From positions 124,001-188,000 of the forward strand of contig JAEYWX010000001.1 in assembly GCA_023428755.1 (NCBI GenBank): a stretch of DNA of 64,000 nucleotides. The letters are read 5' to 3'. The notes beneath the pieces are model-generated. The model was given only the letters and a program-made list of their open reading frames with translations. It was not told the DNA's origin and ran no database searches. Positions within the stretch are counted from its first letter, which is position 1. Each line of letters opens with the position of its first letter. This document shows positions 16,163 through 23,929 of the stretch, one piece after another. The stretch comes from Bacteroidota bacterium (GTDB taxonomy: Bacteria; Bacteroidota; Bacteroidia; Chitinophagales; Chitinophagaceae). A program made the translations under genes and the position numbers.

Positions 16163-16999
16163 ATGACAACAGAAACACAACTCAAAGAAATTGTAAAACA
16201 GAAGTATAGTGAAATTGCGTTGCAGGATAAAGAAACCAATCAATCTTCGTGCTGCGGTGCAGGTGGCTGTTCTACCGAAGTGTATAACATCATGAGTGAT
16301 GATTATACCAACCTGAAAGGTTATAACCCCGATGCTGATCTTGGATTAGGTTGCGGCTTGCCAACACAATTTGCAAAAATTCGTCCGGGCAATACAGTGA
16401 TTGATCTGGGAAGCGGTGCAGGTAACGATTGTTTTATTGCAGTTGCAGAAACAGGACCCACCGGTAAAGTAATTGGCATCGACTTTACTCCTGCCATGAT
16501 CGACAAAGCAAGAACCAATGCAGAAAAAAGAGGGTTGAACAATGTGGAATTTCGCCAGGGCGATATTGAGCATATGCCTGTTACTGCAAATACTGCAGAC
16601 GTTGTTGTAAGTAATTGTGTGTTGAATTTGGTGCCAAATAAAGATGGCGTGTTCAAAGATATTTTTCGGGTGCTGAAAGCAGGTGGTCACTTCAGTATTT
16701 CAGATGTGGTATTGGTTGGCAATTTACCTGAGGCGTTGCGTAAAGATGCCGAAATGTATGCAGGTTGTGTATCCGGTGCTATTCAAAAAGAAGTGTATCT
16801 CGAATTGATCCAGCAAAATGGATTTGAACATATCACTATCCAGAAAGAAAAAGCAATTGTAATTCCGGATGATATTCTGAAAAATTATTTGAACGATCAG
16901 GAGCTTGCCGATTTCAAACAAGGGAACACCGGCATATTCTCTATCACTGTATTTGCACAAAAGCCTGCCTGCTGTACACCCGGCAGCGGCTGTTGTTAA
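16163..16999 (+). CDS. arsM: Arsenite S-adenosylmethionine methyltransferase
   Basis: A 278-residue SAM-dependent methyltransferase. SSCCGAGGCST (about 28-38) and GLGCGLPTQF (about 62-71) provide early cysteines, VIDLGSGAGNDCF is the SAM-binding motif I, VVVSNCVLNLVP has the conserved Cys, and YAGCVSGA has the next one. These cysteines bind trivalent arsenic in ArsM. The C-terminus is itself Cys-rich (CCTPGSGCC). ArsM methylates arsenite to mono- to trimethyl forms. No arsB, acr3 or arsC is present nearby, so the operon is of the methylation-only kind. Confidence 0.92.
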   Translation: MTTETQLKEIVKQKYSEIALQDKETNQSSCCGAGGCSTEVYNIMSDDYTNLKGYNPDADLGLGCGLPTQFAKIRPGNTVIDLGSGAGNDCFIAVAETGPTGKVIGIDFTPAMIDKARTNAEKRGLNNVEFRQGDIEHMPVTANTADVVVSNCVLNLVPNKDGVFKDIFRVLKAGGHFSISDVVLVGNLPEALRKDAEMYAGCVSGAIQKEVYLELIQQNGFEHITIQKEKAIVIPDDILKNYLNDQELADFKQGNTGIFSITVFAQKPACCTPGSGCC

Positions 17000-17029
17000 T
17001 TCTTTTTTTCACAATTAAACCTTAGCATC

Positions 17030-17113
17030 ATGAGTACAAATCAAAATGATCCCGGATGTTGTGTTGGCAGCAACGATTGTTGCGGCGGCATTACCGATAT
17101 GGGATGTTGTTAA
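17030..17113 (+). CDS. 27-residue Cys-pair microprotein of the ars operon
   Basis: An ATG-to-TAA frame of 28 codons begins 30 bases after arsM and ends just before the operon terminator. The peptide has six cysteines in three adjacent pairs (residues 10-11, 17-18, 26-27) separated by Gly/Asp/Asn-rich links such as DPGCCVGSNDCCGG. The C-terminal pair resembles the end of ArsM (PGSGCC). The upstream stretch AACCTTAGCATC resembles the bases before other starts here. No family is recognised. Binding or delivery of trivalent arsenic is a reasonable guess, but the frame is short and translation is unproven. Confidence 0.6.
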   Translation: MSTNQNDPGCCVGSNDCCGGITDMGCC

Positions 17114-17118
17114 AACAA

Positions 17119-17148
17119 AACGAAGCCCCGCAAATGCGGGGCTTCGTT
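17119..17148. terminator. Bidirectional intrinsic terminator between the ars operon and an SDR gene
   Basis: A perfect 13-base-pair stem (17119-17131 with 17136-17148, loop AAAT), GC-rich at the centre. It lies between two convergent transcription units. Confidence 0.82.
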
Positions 17149-17170
17149 CTAACTAATTGTATTTACAATT

Positions 17171-17941
17171 TTATAAGGATGATCGTACTGCTCCTCCATC
17201 CACCATCATTGTTTGTCCGGTTACATACCTGCTTTGCTTACTCAGCAACCAAAGTGCAAGCGATGCAAAATCATCTGCTTCACCCAACTTCCCAACCGGA
17301 ATTTGTTGTATGGCATTTTGTTTTACTTCAGCAAACGGCAAACCTGTCTGTTCACTTTTTTTATGATACAAGCGATCAATGGCAGGTGTGTTATGACTGC
17401 CCGGCCCAAGTATATTTAATGTAACCCCGCTCTTTGCAATTTCCTGGCTCAATGTTTTTACCAAGCCAACTACTGCTAAACGAAGCGATGTACTCAATAC
17501 TAAATTTTCAATAGGTTGCTTTACACTGGAACTTTCGATATACACAATACGTCCATAACCGGCTTTCATCATCGCCGGCACAAAGGCCTGTATTAATTCC
17601 ACTTTCCAACGCAGGAGTTTTTGATATGCATCATCCCAATCAGCCAATGTAGTTTCCATTACTGTTTTGGCTGCCGGTCCGCCGGCATTCACCAACATGC
17701 CATGCAATTGACGATCGCCAACGATCGTCTTCAATTTTTCGATCACTTCATGTTGTGTAATATCGCCTGTTACAATTTCAGCGTTGCTGTTGGTAGCATA
17801 CAATTCATTTAGTTTATCATCTCCCCTCGCAACAACAATTACCTTTGCACCTTCATTTAATAATGCAGTTGCAATGGCTTTTCCAAAACCACTGGTAGCG
17901 CCGGTAACGATAAAGAGTTGATCGTTTAATTCAAGATTCAT
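17171..17941 (-). CDS. SDR family oxidoreductase
   Basis: A 256-residue short-chain dehydrogenase. The cofactor loop is VTGATSGFGKAIA (about 12-24); NAGGPA is near residue 85. The catalytic region is ESSSVKQPIENLVLS, in which the expected Tyr of YxxxK is not in its usual form. This divergence is also seen in the group once described as 3-oxoacyl reductase FabG2-like, so activity should not be assumed. The C-terminus has YVTGQTMMVDGG, typical of the family. ATG 17941 gives the normal N-terminus; an upstream ATG at 17992 would read through a repeat. Confidence 0.78.
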   Translation of the reverse strand: MNLELNDQLFIVTGATSGFGKAIATALLNEGAKVIVVARGDDKLNELYATNSNAEIVTGDITQHEVIEKLKTIVGDRQLHGMLVNAGGPAAKTVMETTLADWDDAYQKLLRWKVELIQAFVPAMMKAGYGRIVYIESSSVKQPIENLVLSTSLRLAVVGLVKTLSQEIAKSGVTLNILGPGSHNTPAIDRLYHKKSEQTGLPFAEVKQNAIQQIPVGKLGEADDFASLALWLLSKQSRYVTGQTMMVDGGAVRSSL

Positions 17942-17957
17942 ATTAATTACTTTTTGT

Positions 17958-18023
17958 TCAGGCCGCTGAAAGCGTCCCGACCAGTTAACCAATTACCCGG
18001 TCTGGCCAATTGGAGTGGCCTGA
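17958..18023. repeat. Palindromic repeat family 2, inverted pair
   Basis: Two related copies face each other, one on plus from 17958 (TCAGGCCGCTGAAAGCG) and one on minus from 18023 (TCAGGCCACTCCAATTGGCC). The minus copy matches a third copy at 23339-23365 over the pattern TCAGGCC, 9 bases, GGCCAGAC, GGG. The pair lies between an NTF2-like gene and an SDR gene. This is the layout of REP-type doublets. Confidence 0.55.
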
Positions 18024-18025
18024 CC

Positions 18026-18469
18026 TTACTGAACTAATTTATTTGCATGGCGGCTCACCAGCAGCCATCCATTGGAACGCTTGGCATATACTTCGGTGTA
18101 GAGCAGATGTATATCAACCGGCTTCCCTTCCATCATCACATTAAAAATTCCTTTCCCTGTTACAATCACAAAGCCTTTGTACACTCTGGCCGATGCATCG
18201 CTTATTGTTACTTTTTTCATGGTCAATTTTCCCGAACGGATATCATCAATCACTTCTTTTTTTGTTTGTATCCATCCATTTGAATGAACGTATTGAATAC
18301 GGTCATCCAAAATACTGTTGAGTGAATCCAGTTTCTGCTGCACCATCCAGCGGAATTTTGTTTCGTGCAGCTTCAATACAAATTTCTCAGTTGCAGATTC
18401 TTCTTTTGTCTTTTGTGCAAGAGCAACTATTGAAAAAAGAAGAAAGAAAATAAGTAAGAATTGTTTCAT
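18026..18469 (-). CDS. Exported NTF2-like (DUF4440/SnoaL-type) protein
   Basis: A 147-residue protein with a Sec signal (first about 18 residues, ending IVALAQ). The mature part has the pattern of a single NTF2-like cone: KFVLKLHETKFRWMVQQKLDSL, ILDDRIQYVHSNG, VTISDASARVYKGFVIVTGKG, and LLYTEVYAKRSNGWLLVSRHA. Such proteins are often small binding proteins or isomerase-like enzymes. No catalytic residues can be assigned. It lies downstream of adk, but a terminator separates them. Confidence 0.72.
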   Translation of the reverse strand: MKQFLLIFFLLFSIVALAQKTKEESATEKFVLKLHETKFRWMVQQKLDSLNSILDDRIQYVHSNGWIQTKKEVIDDIRSGKLTMKKVTISDASARVYKGFVIVTGKGIFNVMMEGKPVDIHLLYTEVYAKRSNGWLLVSRHANKLVQ

Positions 18470-18544
18470 GAAAAGTTGTTTGTATGGAACAAATGTAAAG
18501 CCGGGAGAGCGTAATGACGGAAAGAAAAATCAAGTACATAAAAA

Positions 18545-18566
18545 ACCCCGCCATTTCTGCCGGGGT
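18545..18566 (-). terminator. Intrinsic terminator of adk
   Basis: A GC-rich hairpin (ACCCCG with CGGGGT plus inner pairs) followed, on the minus strand, by six T. Confidence 0.75.
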
Positions 18567-18587
18567 CAAATAAATATCTCTAAAGTA

Positions 18588-19169
18588 TTATGCGGGCATG
18601 TGCACTTCAATTTCTTTTTGCAAGGATTCAAATATTTCTTCGATCGTGCCTTCGCCTTCAATGGCAGCCAGTTTATCAAACTGTTTGTAGTAATCTGCTA
18701 CAACTGATGTTTTAGTACGGTATTCTACAATTCTTGCACGGATGATCTCTTCATTTGTATCATCACTGCGGCCACTTGTTTTACCACGGTTGAGCAAACG
18801 CTTCACCAGTTCTTCTTCGCTCACCAATAATGAGATCATTGCATGAATTTGCGTGCCTTTCAATTTCAGTAATTTATCCAATGCCTCGGCCTGGGCAACA
18901 GTGCGTGGAAAACCATCAAACAAAAATCCTTTTGCCTCAGGATTGGCATCCAATGCCGAACTGATCATGCCGATCACCACTTCATCCGGCACCAGCTGAC
19001 CTTTGTCCATCAGCTTTTTTGCTTCCAGTCCCAAAGGTGTTTGTGCTGCAATTTCGCTACGCAGCAAATCGCCTGTGCTCAGGTGCTTAAGACCGTATTT
19101 TGCAATTAATTTCTCTGACTGAGTTCCTTTACCACTACCCGGAGGGCCAAATAAGATCAAATTAAACAT
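18588..19169 (-). CDS. adk: Adenylate kinase
   Basis: A 193-residue short-form adenylate kinase without the zinc LID. It shows the P-loop LFGPPGSGKGTQ (6-17), LSTGDLLRSEI for AMP binding, FLFDGFPRTVAQAEAL, and the LID/arginine region NRGKTSGRSDDTNEEIIRARI. It makes two ADP from ATP and AMP in the cytosol. Length is normal. It is transcribed alone, with a terminator at 18545-18566. A -7-like TATATTTA lies at 19204 to 19197 on the minus strand. Confidence 0.96.
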   Translation of the reverse strand: MFNLILFGPPGSGKGTQSEKLIAKYGLKHLSTGDLLRSEIAAQTPLGLEAKKLMDKGQLVPDEVVIGMISSALDANPEAKGFLFDGFPRTVAQAEALDKLLKLKGTQIHAMISLLVSEEELVKRLLNRGKTSGRSDDTNEEIIRARIVEYRTKTSVVADYYKQFDKLAAIEGEGTIEEIFESLQKEIEVHMPA

Positions 19170-19351
19170 ATGCAGAATGTAAGCTTGATGAAGTTGTAAA
19201 TATAAACAGCATCATTTAAAAATCTGCAATCTGAACCTATTTTGATTGCAATTTGTTTAATACAAGGGTTTGTTAAGATAAAAAGACTGTCATTTAACAG
19301 ACATCCGTTAGCTAGTAAGCTTTCGTAACTTTATAAACAATTCTAAAGATC

Positions 19352-19915
19352 ATGAAGCAATTATTGATGATGCTTGTTCTTGCACAGCTTACATTTGTTA
19401 GCTGTGAAGCGCAAACCAGCCAAACAAAAGAAAAAAAGAATACTATGAGTGAAGCAAAGAAAAACCCGGTTTATTCAAAAAATGATTCGTCGAAAGTAAA
19501 TCTGAGTGAAGAAGAATGGAAAAAAATACTTCCATCGGATATATATTATATCGCACGGCAAAAAGGAACGGAGCGCCCCTGGACAAGTAAGTTTGAAAAA
19601 TTTGATGAAGTGGGCACTTACTATTGCGCTGCCTGCGGTAACTCGTTATTTAAAAGTGATACCAAATTCGACAGTGGTTGCGGATGGCCCAGCTTTTACG
19701 AACCCATCAGTAAAAGTTCCATCATTTACACGCCTGATAATAGCCATGGCATGCAACGTACCGAAGTGCAATGTGGCCGCTGTAAAGCACATTTAGGACA
19801 TGTGTTTGAAGATGGTCCGCCCCCAACCGGTTTGCGTTATTGCATCAATGGAGTGATCCTTGATTTTGAAAAAGCAAAAGAAACCGAAAAGAAATTCAAC
19901 GAGAAGAAGAGTTAA
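19352..19915 (+). CDS. msrB: Peptide-methionine (R)-S-oxide reductase, lipoprotein form
   Basis: A 187-residue MsrB with an N-terminal lipobox (TFVSC, Cys19), so it should be membrane-anchored outside the cytosol. Zinc CxxC motifs are YCAACGNSLF and QCGRCKAHLGH, the substrate region is GCGWPSFYEP, and the catalytic Cys lies in LRYCING. It reduces methionine R-sulfoxide in proteins. The MsrA partner is not next to it. A terminator follows at 19941. An extra-cytosolic MsrB fits repair of oxidised envelope proteins. Confidence 0.93.
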   Translation: MKQLLMMLVLAQLTFVSCEAQTSQTKEKKNTMSEAKKNPVYSKNDSSKVNLSEEEWKKILPSDIYYIARQKGTERPWTSKFEKFDEVGTYYCAACGNSLFKSDTKFDSGCGWPSFYEPISKSSIIYTPDNSHGMQRTEVQCGRCKAHLGHVFEDGPPPTGLRYCINGVILDFEKAKETEKKFNEKKS

Positions 19916-19940
19916 GTTGTAGTTAGATAATTATCAAAAG

Positions 19941-19968
19941 AAACGAATCAGCAATGGTTCGTTTTTTT
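19941..19968 (+). terminator. Intrinsic terminator of msrB
   Basis: Stem AAACGAA with TTCGTTT (one wobble pair inside), followed by a run of T. Confidence 0.7.
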
Positions 19969-20028
19969 GTGTGATGATGGTTTTGACGAGCAATTTCATA
20001 AAAGGTATTGAATCACTTCACCACTCAC

Positions 20029-21075
20029 TCACTTACTCATTTCTTTGATCCATTTACTGATGAGCGCCACACCTTCTTTATGAATTCTGTTGCGACCAAT
20101 TTCCGGCATAGCAATACCGGGATCGTTACTGTTCATCCTGTACACTAAAAATGATTGATTGGGTTTGCCGGGCTCAATGGCAAATGCAAGATTCCCGCTT
20201 CCTCTTCCTGCAGCAACCGGTGTTTTATTAATGCCGAGTGCTGTTGCATTGCTTGTATGAATATCCAATAACAAACCTGATGTGTTAGCAGGGCCGGATG
20301 GATTATGACAATGTCCGCAATTAATATCGAGATATGCTCTTGCCCGATCATTCAATGTTCCGCTTTGCTCATTGTTCCATACTGCATTTGACGGAATCGT
20401 TGTTGTTGGCAGATCGATGATACCCAACTGCTGCCAATGCTGCAGTTGATTTTTTGTTCCGCTTGTGTAAGTATAATCACCGTTGAGATGACGGGCTGCA
20501 ATACCAATGGGTACAATTGTATCATTCCGGTTGTGGCATCCCTTGCACTGTGGCTGATTGGGAACTACATAATCTGTTTTGATCTTTTTTCCTGCAGCAT
20601 CAATGTATTCAACAGTTGTTACATCGCCAATAGGTTCAAACACGGCTTCTGTTTGTTCCTCGTTCCAGATGTATTGATAAGTATGCCAGCCATCCTGCAT
20701 ATTGGCAAGTAAACGTGTTTCAATGATACGTCGGCCCAATTCCGGTTTACGCACATCCTTGTAATAATAAAAATTCTTGATGAGTACGGTGCCCAACGGC
20801 ATTTCAAAAGCAGACGTTGCGTTATAACTGATCTTTTTCCCTGTAGGTACTTTTATAAATCTTGCCTTTTCGGCATAATCGGTAAACAGCGGCGTATTAA
20901 GATCATACGGAAGAATACCATCAGCAGGTTGCAGTTGATTCAGTTCGCCTTTGAAGAAATTGTATTCACTCAGGTTTTCATGAAACTGAAAGTACGGATC
21001 AGCCTGTTTGTTGCTGAACGACAAAACAACCAGCATGCAACTTAGTACAAGAACAGTAACAACAAGTTTCTTCAT
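20029..21075 (-). CDS. SO_2930-type diheme c-type cytochrome (TIGR03806-like)
   Basis: A 348-residue exported protein with a signal (LVLSCMLVVLSFS). Two heme c motifs are visible: QCKGCHNR near residue 178 and NCGHCHNP near residue 250. The early sequence LQPADGILPYDLNTPLFTDYAEKARFI and AFEMPLGTVLIKNFYY are hallmarks of the TIGR03806 group. As I recall, that group is regularly found beside TIGR03805 beta-helix proteins, as here. The start is placed at 21075: a longer frame to 21174 would translate a palindromic repeat. Electron transfer is likely; the process is unknown. Confidence 0.82.
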   Translation of the reverse strand: MKKLVVTVLVLSCMLVVLSFSNKQADPYFQFHENLSEYNFFKGELNQLQPADGILPYDLNTPLFTDYAEKARFIKVPTGKKISYNATSAFEMPLGTVLIKNFYYYKDVRKPELGRRIIETRLLANMQDGWHTYQYIWNEEQTEAVFEPIGDVTTVEYIDAAGKKIKTDYVVPNQPQCKGCHNRNDTIVPIGIAARHLNGDYTYTSGTKNQLQHWQQLGIIDLPTTTIPSNAVWNNEQSGTLNDRARAYLDINCGHCHNPSGPANTSGLLLDIHTSNATALGINKTPVAAGRGSGNLAFAIEPGKPNQSFLVYRMNSNDPGIAMPEIGRNRIHKEGVALISKWIKEMSK

Positions 21076-21098
21076 GATTCGAAAGTAAAATTTTCTAT

Positions 21099-21173
21099 TG
21101 TCATTTCGGCGAAGGAGAAATCTGCCGGGCTTTGTACTGCTGTTCAACAGATTCCTCGTTCCTCGGAATGACA
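21099..21173. repeat. Dispersed palindromic repeat, family 1, copy B
   Basis: A 75-base element, the same length as copy A at 15581-15655, but aligned in the reverse orientation. Its arms carry several mismatches. The reverse complement shares the loop core AACAGCAGTACAAA-like segment with copy A. It lies between the two co-oriented cytochrome and beta-helix genes, so it would be part of their transcript. Confidence 0.75.
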
Positions 21174-21183
21174 AAAATATTCA

Positions 21184-22374
21184 TCAATTCTTCAACTCAA
21201 CTTTTGGTATCGGCTGCAGCGTACAATCATGTTTGGATGCATCTCTGCTGATCTGTTTAAATCCATTCTCTGCATCAAGATTAGCAAAACTCTGATTACT
21301 GTTGTTACGGATGCAGATCTCTGCCGGATTTTTTGCATCCATAATTCCATCGTACTGAATATGCGGTACATTTTTTCCAAACCGCAGTTTGAAGCGATAC
21401 ATTTTTCCCATGCGTCCTTTACCGGTAGCACGTACCCGTTCACGTTCATAGTTGTTGTTGAAAACGTTGATCTGTGTTGGATAAGGATAATAACTACTGT
21501 CTTTAATCGGATTTTCTGTGATGTAATAACTTACAATCGCAGTACTTGCAGTGATGTTGTTGATGATCTTATTTTCAAACACATCTACGTGATTGGTGGC
21601 AAGGATCATTACGCCGGTTCCCTGCGGTACTTTGGCAACAATATTTCCCTTGGGTGCAAAGTTGATATGATTGTTGTGATGCACATTGTTGCGATACACT
21701 CGTACATAACCGCCTTTCTTCTGCACCAGGTCAGGCAGATCAAAAATTAAAATGCCACCGGTGTTATTGGTTACTTCGTTATCATACACATCGGCATACA
21801 ACGAATTTTCGATTTCAATACCGGCTACATTTTCCGTTGCTTTTGAATTACGTACAATGATATGTTTGCTTTGACCAACATAAATACCGGCATCGCTGGC
21901 GCCTCTTGCTTCGCAACCATCGATCAATACATTACTGCATTGGACAGGATATAATCCATACGCTCCATTTTTACTATTGGCGCCCCTTGTCCATTCTGCT
22001 TTTACCTGCTGAAACGTAATGCCATTTACATGCTGTGTTTTAACGGCATCCCCTTTTGTGTCCTGCACGGTGATACCCTGCAGTGTAATGTTTTCACTAT
22101 TGGTGATTTTAATTCCCTCCGCACCACTTAACTGGTTGGAGAAGTTGAGAATAGTTTTATCCATTCCTTTTCCTTTGATCAGTACATTTTTCTTTCCATC
22201 GAGCCACAAACTCATGTTGAGTTGATAGGTTCCTTCCGGCAATTCAACCGTTGAATTATCGGTTGCAGTAATAAACAAACGTTGCAGTTTTTTTTCTTCA
22301 CTGTCCTGCGCCCGGATAGTTGCAAACGAAACCATCAAAGCAATGGTAAACAAAAGACGAAGCTGGCAAAGCAT
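21184..22374 (-). CDS. Exported parallel beta-helix protein (TIGR03805-like)
   Basis: A 396-residue exported protein with a signal peptide (first about 22 residues). It has many beta-helix rungs: ENITLQGITVQDTKGDAVKT, SNVLIDGCEARGASDAGIYVG, HIIVRNSKATENVAGIEIEN, YADVYDNEVTNNTGGILIF and more. This is the right-handed helix of pectate-lyase-like proteins. No sugar-hydrolase catalytic residues can be named. It precedes the diheme cytochrome on the same strand, with one palindromic repeat in the gap. The conserved pairing suggests one joint periplasmic function. Confidence 0.8.
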   Translation of the reverse strand: MLCQLRLLFTIALMVSFATIRAQDSEEKKLQRLFITATDNSTVELPEGTYQLNMSLWLDGKKNVLIKGKGMDKTILNFSNQLSGAEGIKITNSENITLQGITVQDTKGDAVKTQHVNGITFQQVKAEWTRGANSKNGAYGLYPVQCSNVLIDGCEARGASDAGIYVGQSKHIIVRNSKATENVAGIEIENSLYADVYDNEVTNNTGGILIFDLPDLVQKKGGYVRVYRNNVHHNNHINFAPKGNIVAKVPQGTGVMILATNHVDVFENKIINNITASTAIVSYYITENPIKDSSYYPYPTQINVFNNNYERERVRATGKGRMGKMYRFKLRFGKNVPHIQYDGIMDAKNPAEICIRNNSNQSFANLDAENGFKQISRDASKHDCTLQPIPKVELKN

Positions 22375-22461
22375 ATTGATTGTTTAAGGTTCGCAACAAA
22401 TTACAAATTCTTTTCAATGCATGAAGTGCTTTCGTTAACTTTCATTTCTAAAACAATTGTT

Positions 22462-23283
22462 ATGTCATTTAACGGAAAAACAGTGTTCATCACCGGTGCA
22501 TCAAGAGGAATCGGAAAAGCAATGGGATTAAAGCTGGCAAAAGAAGGAGCCAATGTAGTAGTGGCAGCAAAAAGTGTGGAAGAAAATCCAAAGCTGGGCG
22601 GTACTATTTTTTCTGCTGCTGATGAAATGACGGCAGCTGGAGGAAAGGGATTAGCCATTCAGGTAGACATTCGTTTTGAAGATCAGATACAGGCAGCGGT
22701 TGATAAAACAGTTGAAACGTTCGGCGGCATTGATATCCTCATCAACAATGCATCGGCTATTTCGCTTACACCAACAGAACAAACCGAAGCCAAACGTTTT
22801 GATCTGATGCACAGCATTAATGTGCTTGGTACGTTTTTAATGACGAAAGCCTGCATTCCGCATTTACGCAAAGGAAAGAATCCGCATATACTTACATTAT
22901 CACCACCTGTTCATTTAAAACCAAAATGGCTGGCCGGACATATTGCGTATACACTCACCAAATTCAACATGAGTATGATGACGCTGGGCTGGGCCGAGGA
23001 GCTGAAGAAAGATGGCATTGCTGCGAATGCATTGTGGCCACGTACTACTATCGATACAGCAGCAGTTCGGAATTTATTGGGTGGTGAAGCGTTGGCAAAC
23101 ATGAGCCGTACTGTTGATGTGCTGGCTGATGCGGCACATATTATTCTAAGTAAACCATCGAACAGTTGTACCGGTAATTTATTTATTGATGAAGATGTAT
23201 TTGCAGCAGAAGGTATTACCGATTTAAGCAAGTATAGTGTGGTGCCGGGTGGTAAATTGTTTACGGATTTATTTGTTGATTGA
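22462..23283 (+). CDS. SDR family oxidoreductase (HSDL2-like)
   Basis: A 273-residue short-chain dehydrogenase. The cofactor motif is FITGASRGIGKAMGLKLA (9-26), followed by VVVAAKSVEENPKLGGTIFSAA, a stretch typical of the HSDL2-like group, then NNASAI, LTLSPPVHLKPKW and YTLTKFNMSMMTLGWAEEL with the catalytic Tyr and Lys. The start at ATG 22462 gives the normal N-terminus; longer frames reach into the divergent gene. Substrate is unknown; fatty acid or terpenoid alcohols are possible. Confidence 0.83.
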   Translation: MSFNGKTVFITGASRGIGKAMGLKLAKEGANVVVAAKSVEENPKLGGTIFSAADEMTAAGGKGLAIQVDIRFEDQIQAAVDKTVETFGGIDILINNASAISLTPTEQTEAKRFDLMHSINVLGTFLMTKACIPHLRKGKNPHILTLSPPVHLKPKWLAGHIAYTLTKFNMSMMTLGWAEELKKDGIAANALWPRTTIDTAAVRNLLGGEALANMSRTVDVLADAAHIILSKPSNSCTGNLFIDEDVFAAEGITDLSKYSVVPGGKLFTDLFVD

Positions 23284-23338
23284 CGCTTCGCTTACAATGA
23301 CTATTCACACAGAGGGCACGGAGAACACAGGGATTGAG

Positions 23339-23365
23339 TCAGGCCGCTCGAAGCGGCCAGACGGG
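23339..23365 (+). repeat. Palindromic repeat family 2, single copy
   Basis: Contains a perfect 7-base-pair hairpin, GGCCGCT with AGCGGCC around CGA, followed by AGACGGG. It matches the minus-strand copy at 18023-17996 over TCAGGCC, nine bases, GGCCAGAC and GGG. Confidence 0.55.
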
Positions 23366-23459
23366 AGCAACAGGAAACTTATTTTTGATCTCACTTCTTT
23401 ATGTTATTTCCCATCGTTGTGACTTTGTACGAAGAACACCATTGGAGTGGTTCAAAAAC

Positions 23460-23927
23460 ATGAAATACTTCTATATACTTCTGTTATTCGCAGCATGTAA
23501 AACAAAACCCACCATGCAAAACGATGCAGTTAAAATACATGCGTTCCGTTTAAAACCCGGTCAGGATCTGAAACAGGAAATTCTTTCCTATGTACAAATA
23601 CATAAGATCGAATCCGGCTGGATCATGACCTGCGTGGGCAGTGTTACCCAATACAATCTTCGTTTTGCCAACCAGCCCGAAGGCAGTAAAGCAACCGGTC
23701 ATTTTGAAATTGTGAGTCTTGTCGGAACCGTAAGCATCAACGGTTCGCATCTGCACATGAGTGTAAGCGACAGCACAGGTAAAACCATCGGTGGTCATTT
23801 ACTCGATAGCAATCTTGTTTACACAACTGCTGAAATTGTGATCGGCGAAGGAAAGCAACTCGTATTTACAAGGGAGAAAGACGGCAGCACCCCTTGGGAA
23901 GAATTGCAAATAAAACCGAAACAGTAA
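23460..23927 (+). CDS. PPC-domain (DUF296) protein with a lipoprotein-like N-terminus
   Basis: A 155-residue protein. From about residue 20 it is a full PPC/DUF296 domain: IHAFRLKPGQDLKQEILSYV, SGWIMTCVGSVTQYNLRFA, GSHLHMSVSDSTGKTIGGHL and TAEIVIGEGKQLVF. In most bacteria this domain starts the protein and is cytosolic. Here it is preceded by YFYILLLFAACKTKPT, which reads as a signal with lipobox and Cys13. A methionine at residue 19 would give the classic cytosolic form, so both versions are possible. It is followed after 2 bases by a small membrane protein gene. Confidence 0.75.
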   Translation: MKYFYILLLFAACKTKPTMQNDAVKIHAFRLKPGQDLKQEILSYVQIHKIESGWIMTCVGSVTQYNLRFANQPEGSKATGHFEIVSLVGTVSINGSHLHMSVSDSTGKTIGGHLLDSNLVYTTAEIVIGEGKQLVFTREKDGSTPWEELQIKPKQ

Positions 23928-23929
23928 GT

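Noticed and set aside
17171..17941. Pseudogene call for the SDR lacking a clear YxxxK
   Set aside because: The frame is intact and full-length, and related SDRs with altered active sites exist; only the activity is in doubt.
21076..21174. Longer N-terminus for the diheme cytochrome
   Set aside because: It would translate the palindromic repeat at 21099-21173 and place a signal peptide 33 residues inside the protein.
22282..22461. Longer N-terminus for the HSDL2-like SDR
   Set aside because: It overlaps the divergent beta-helix gene and adds residues that do not look like the family; ATG 22462 gives the Rossmann start.
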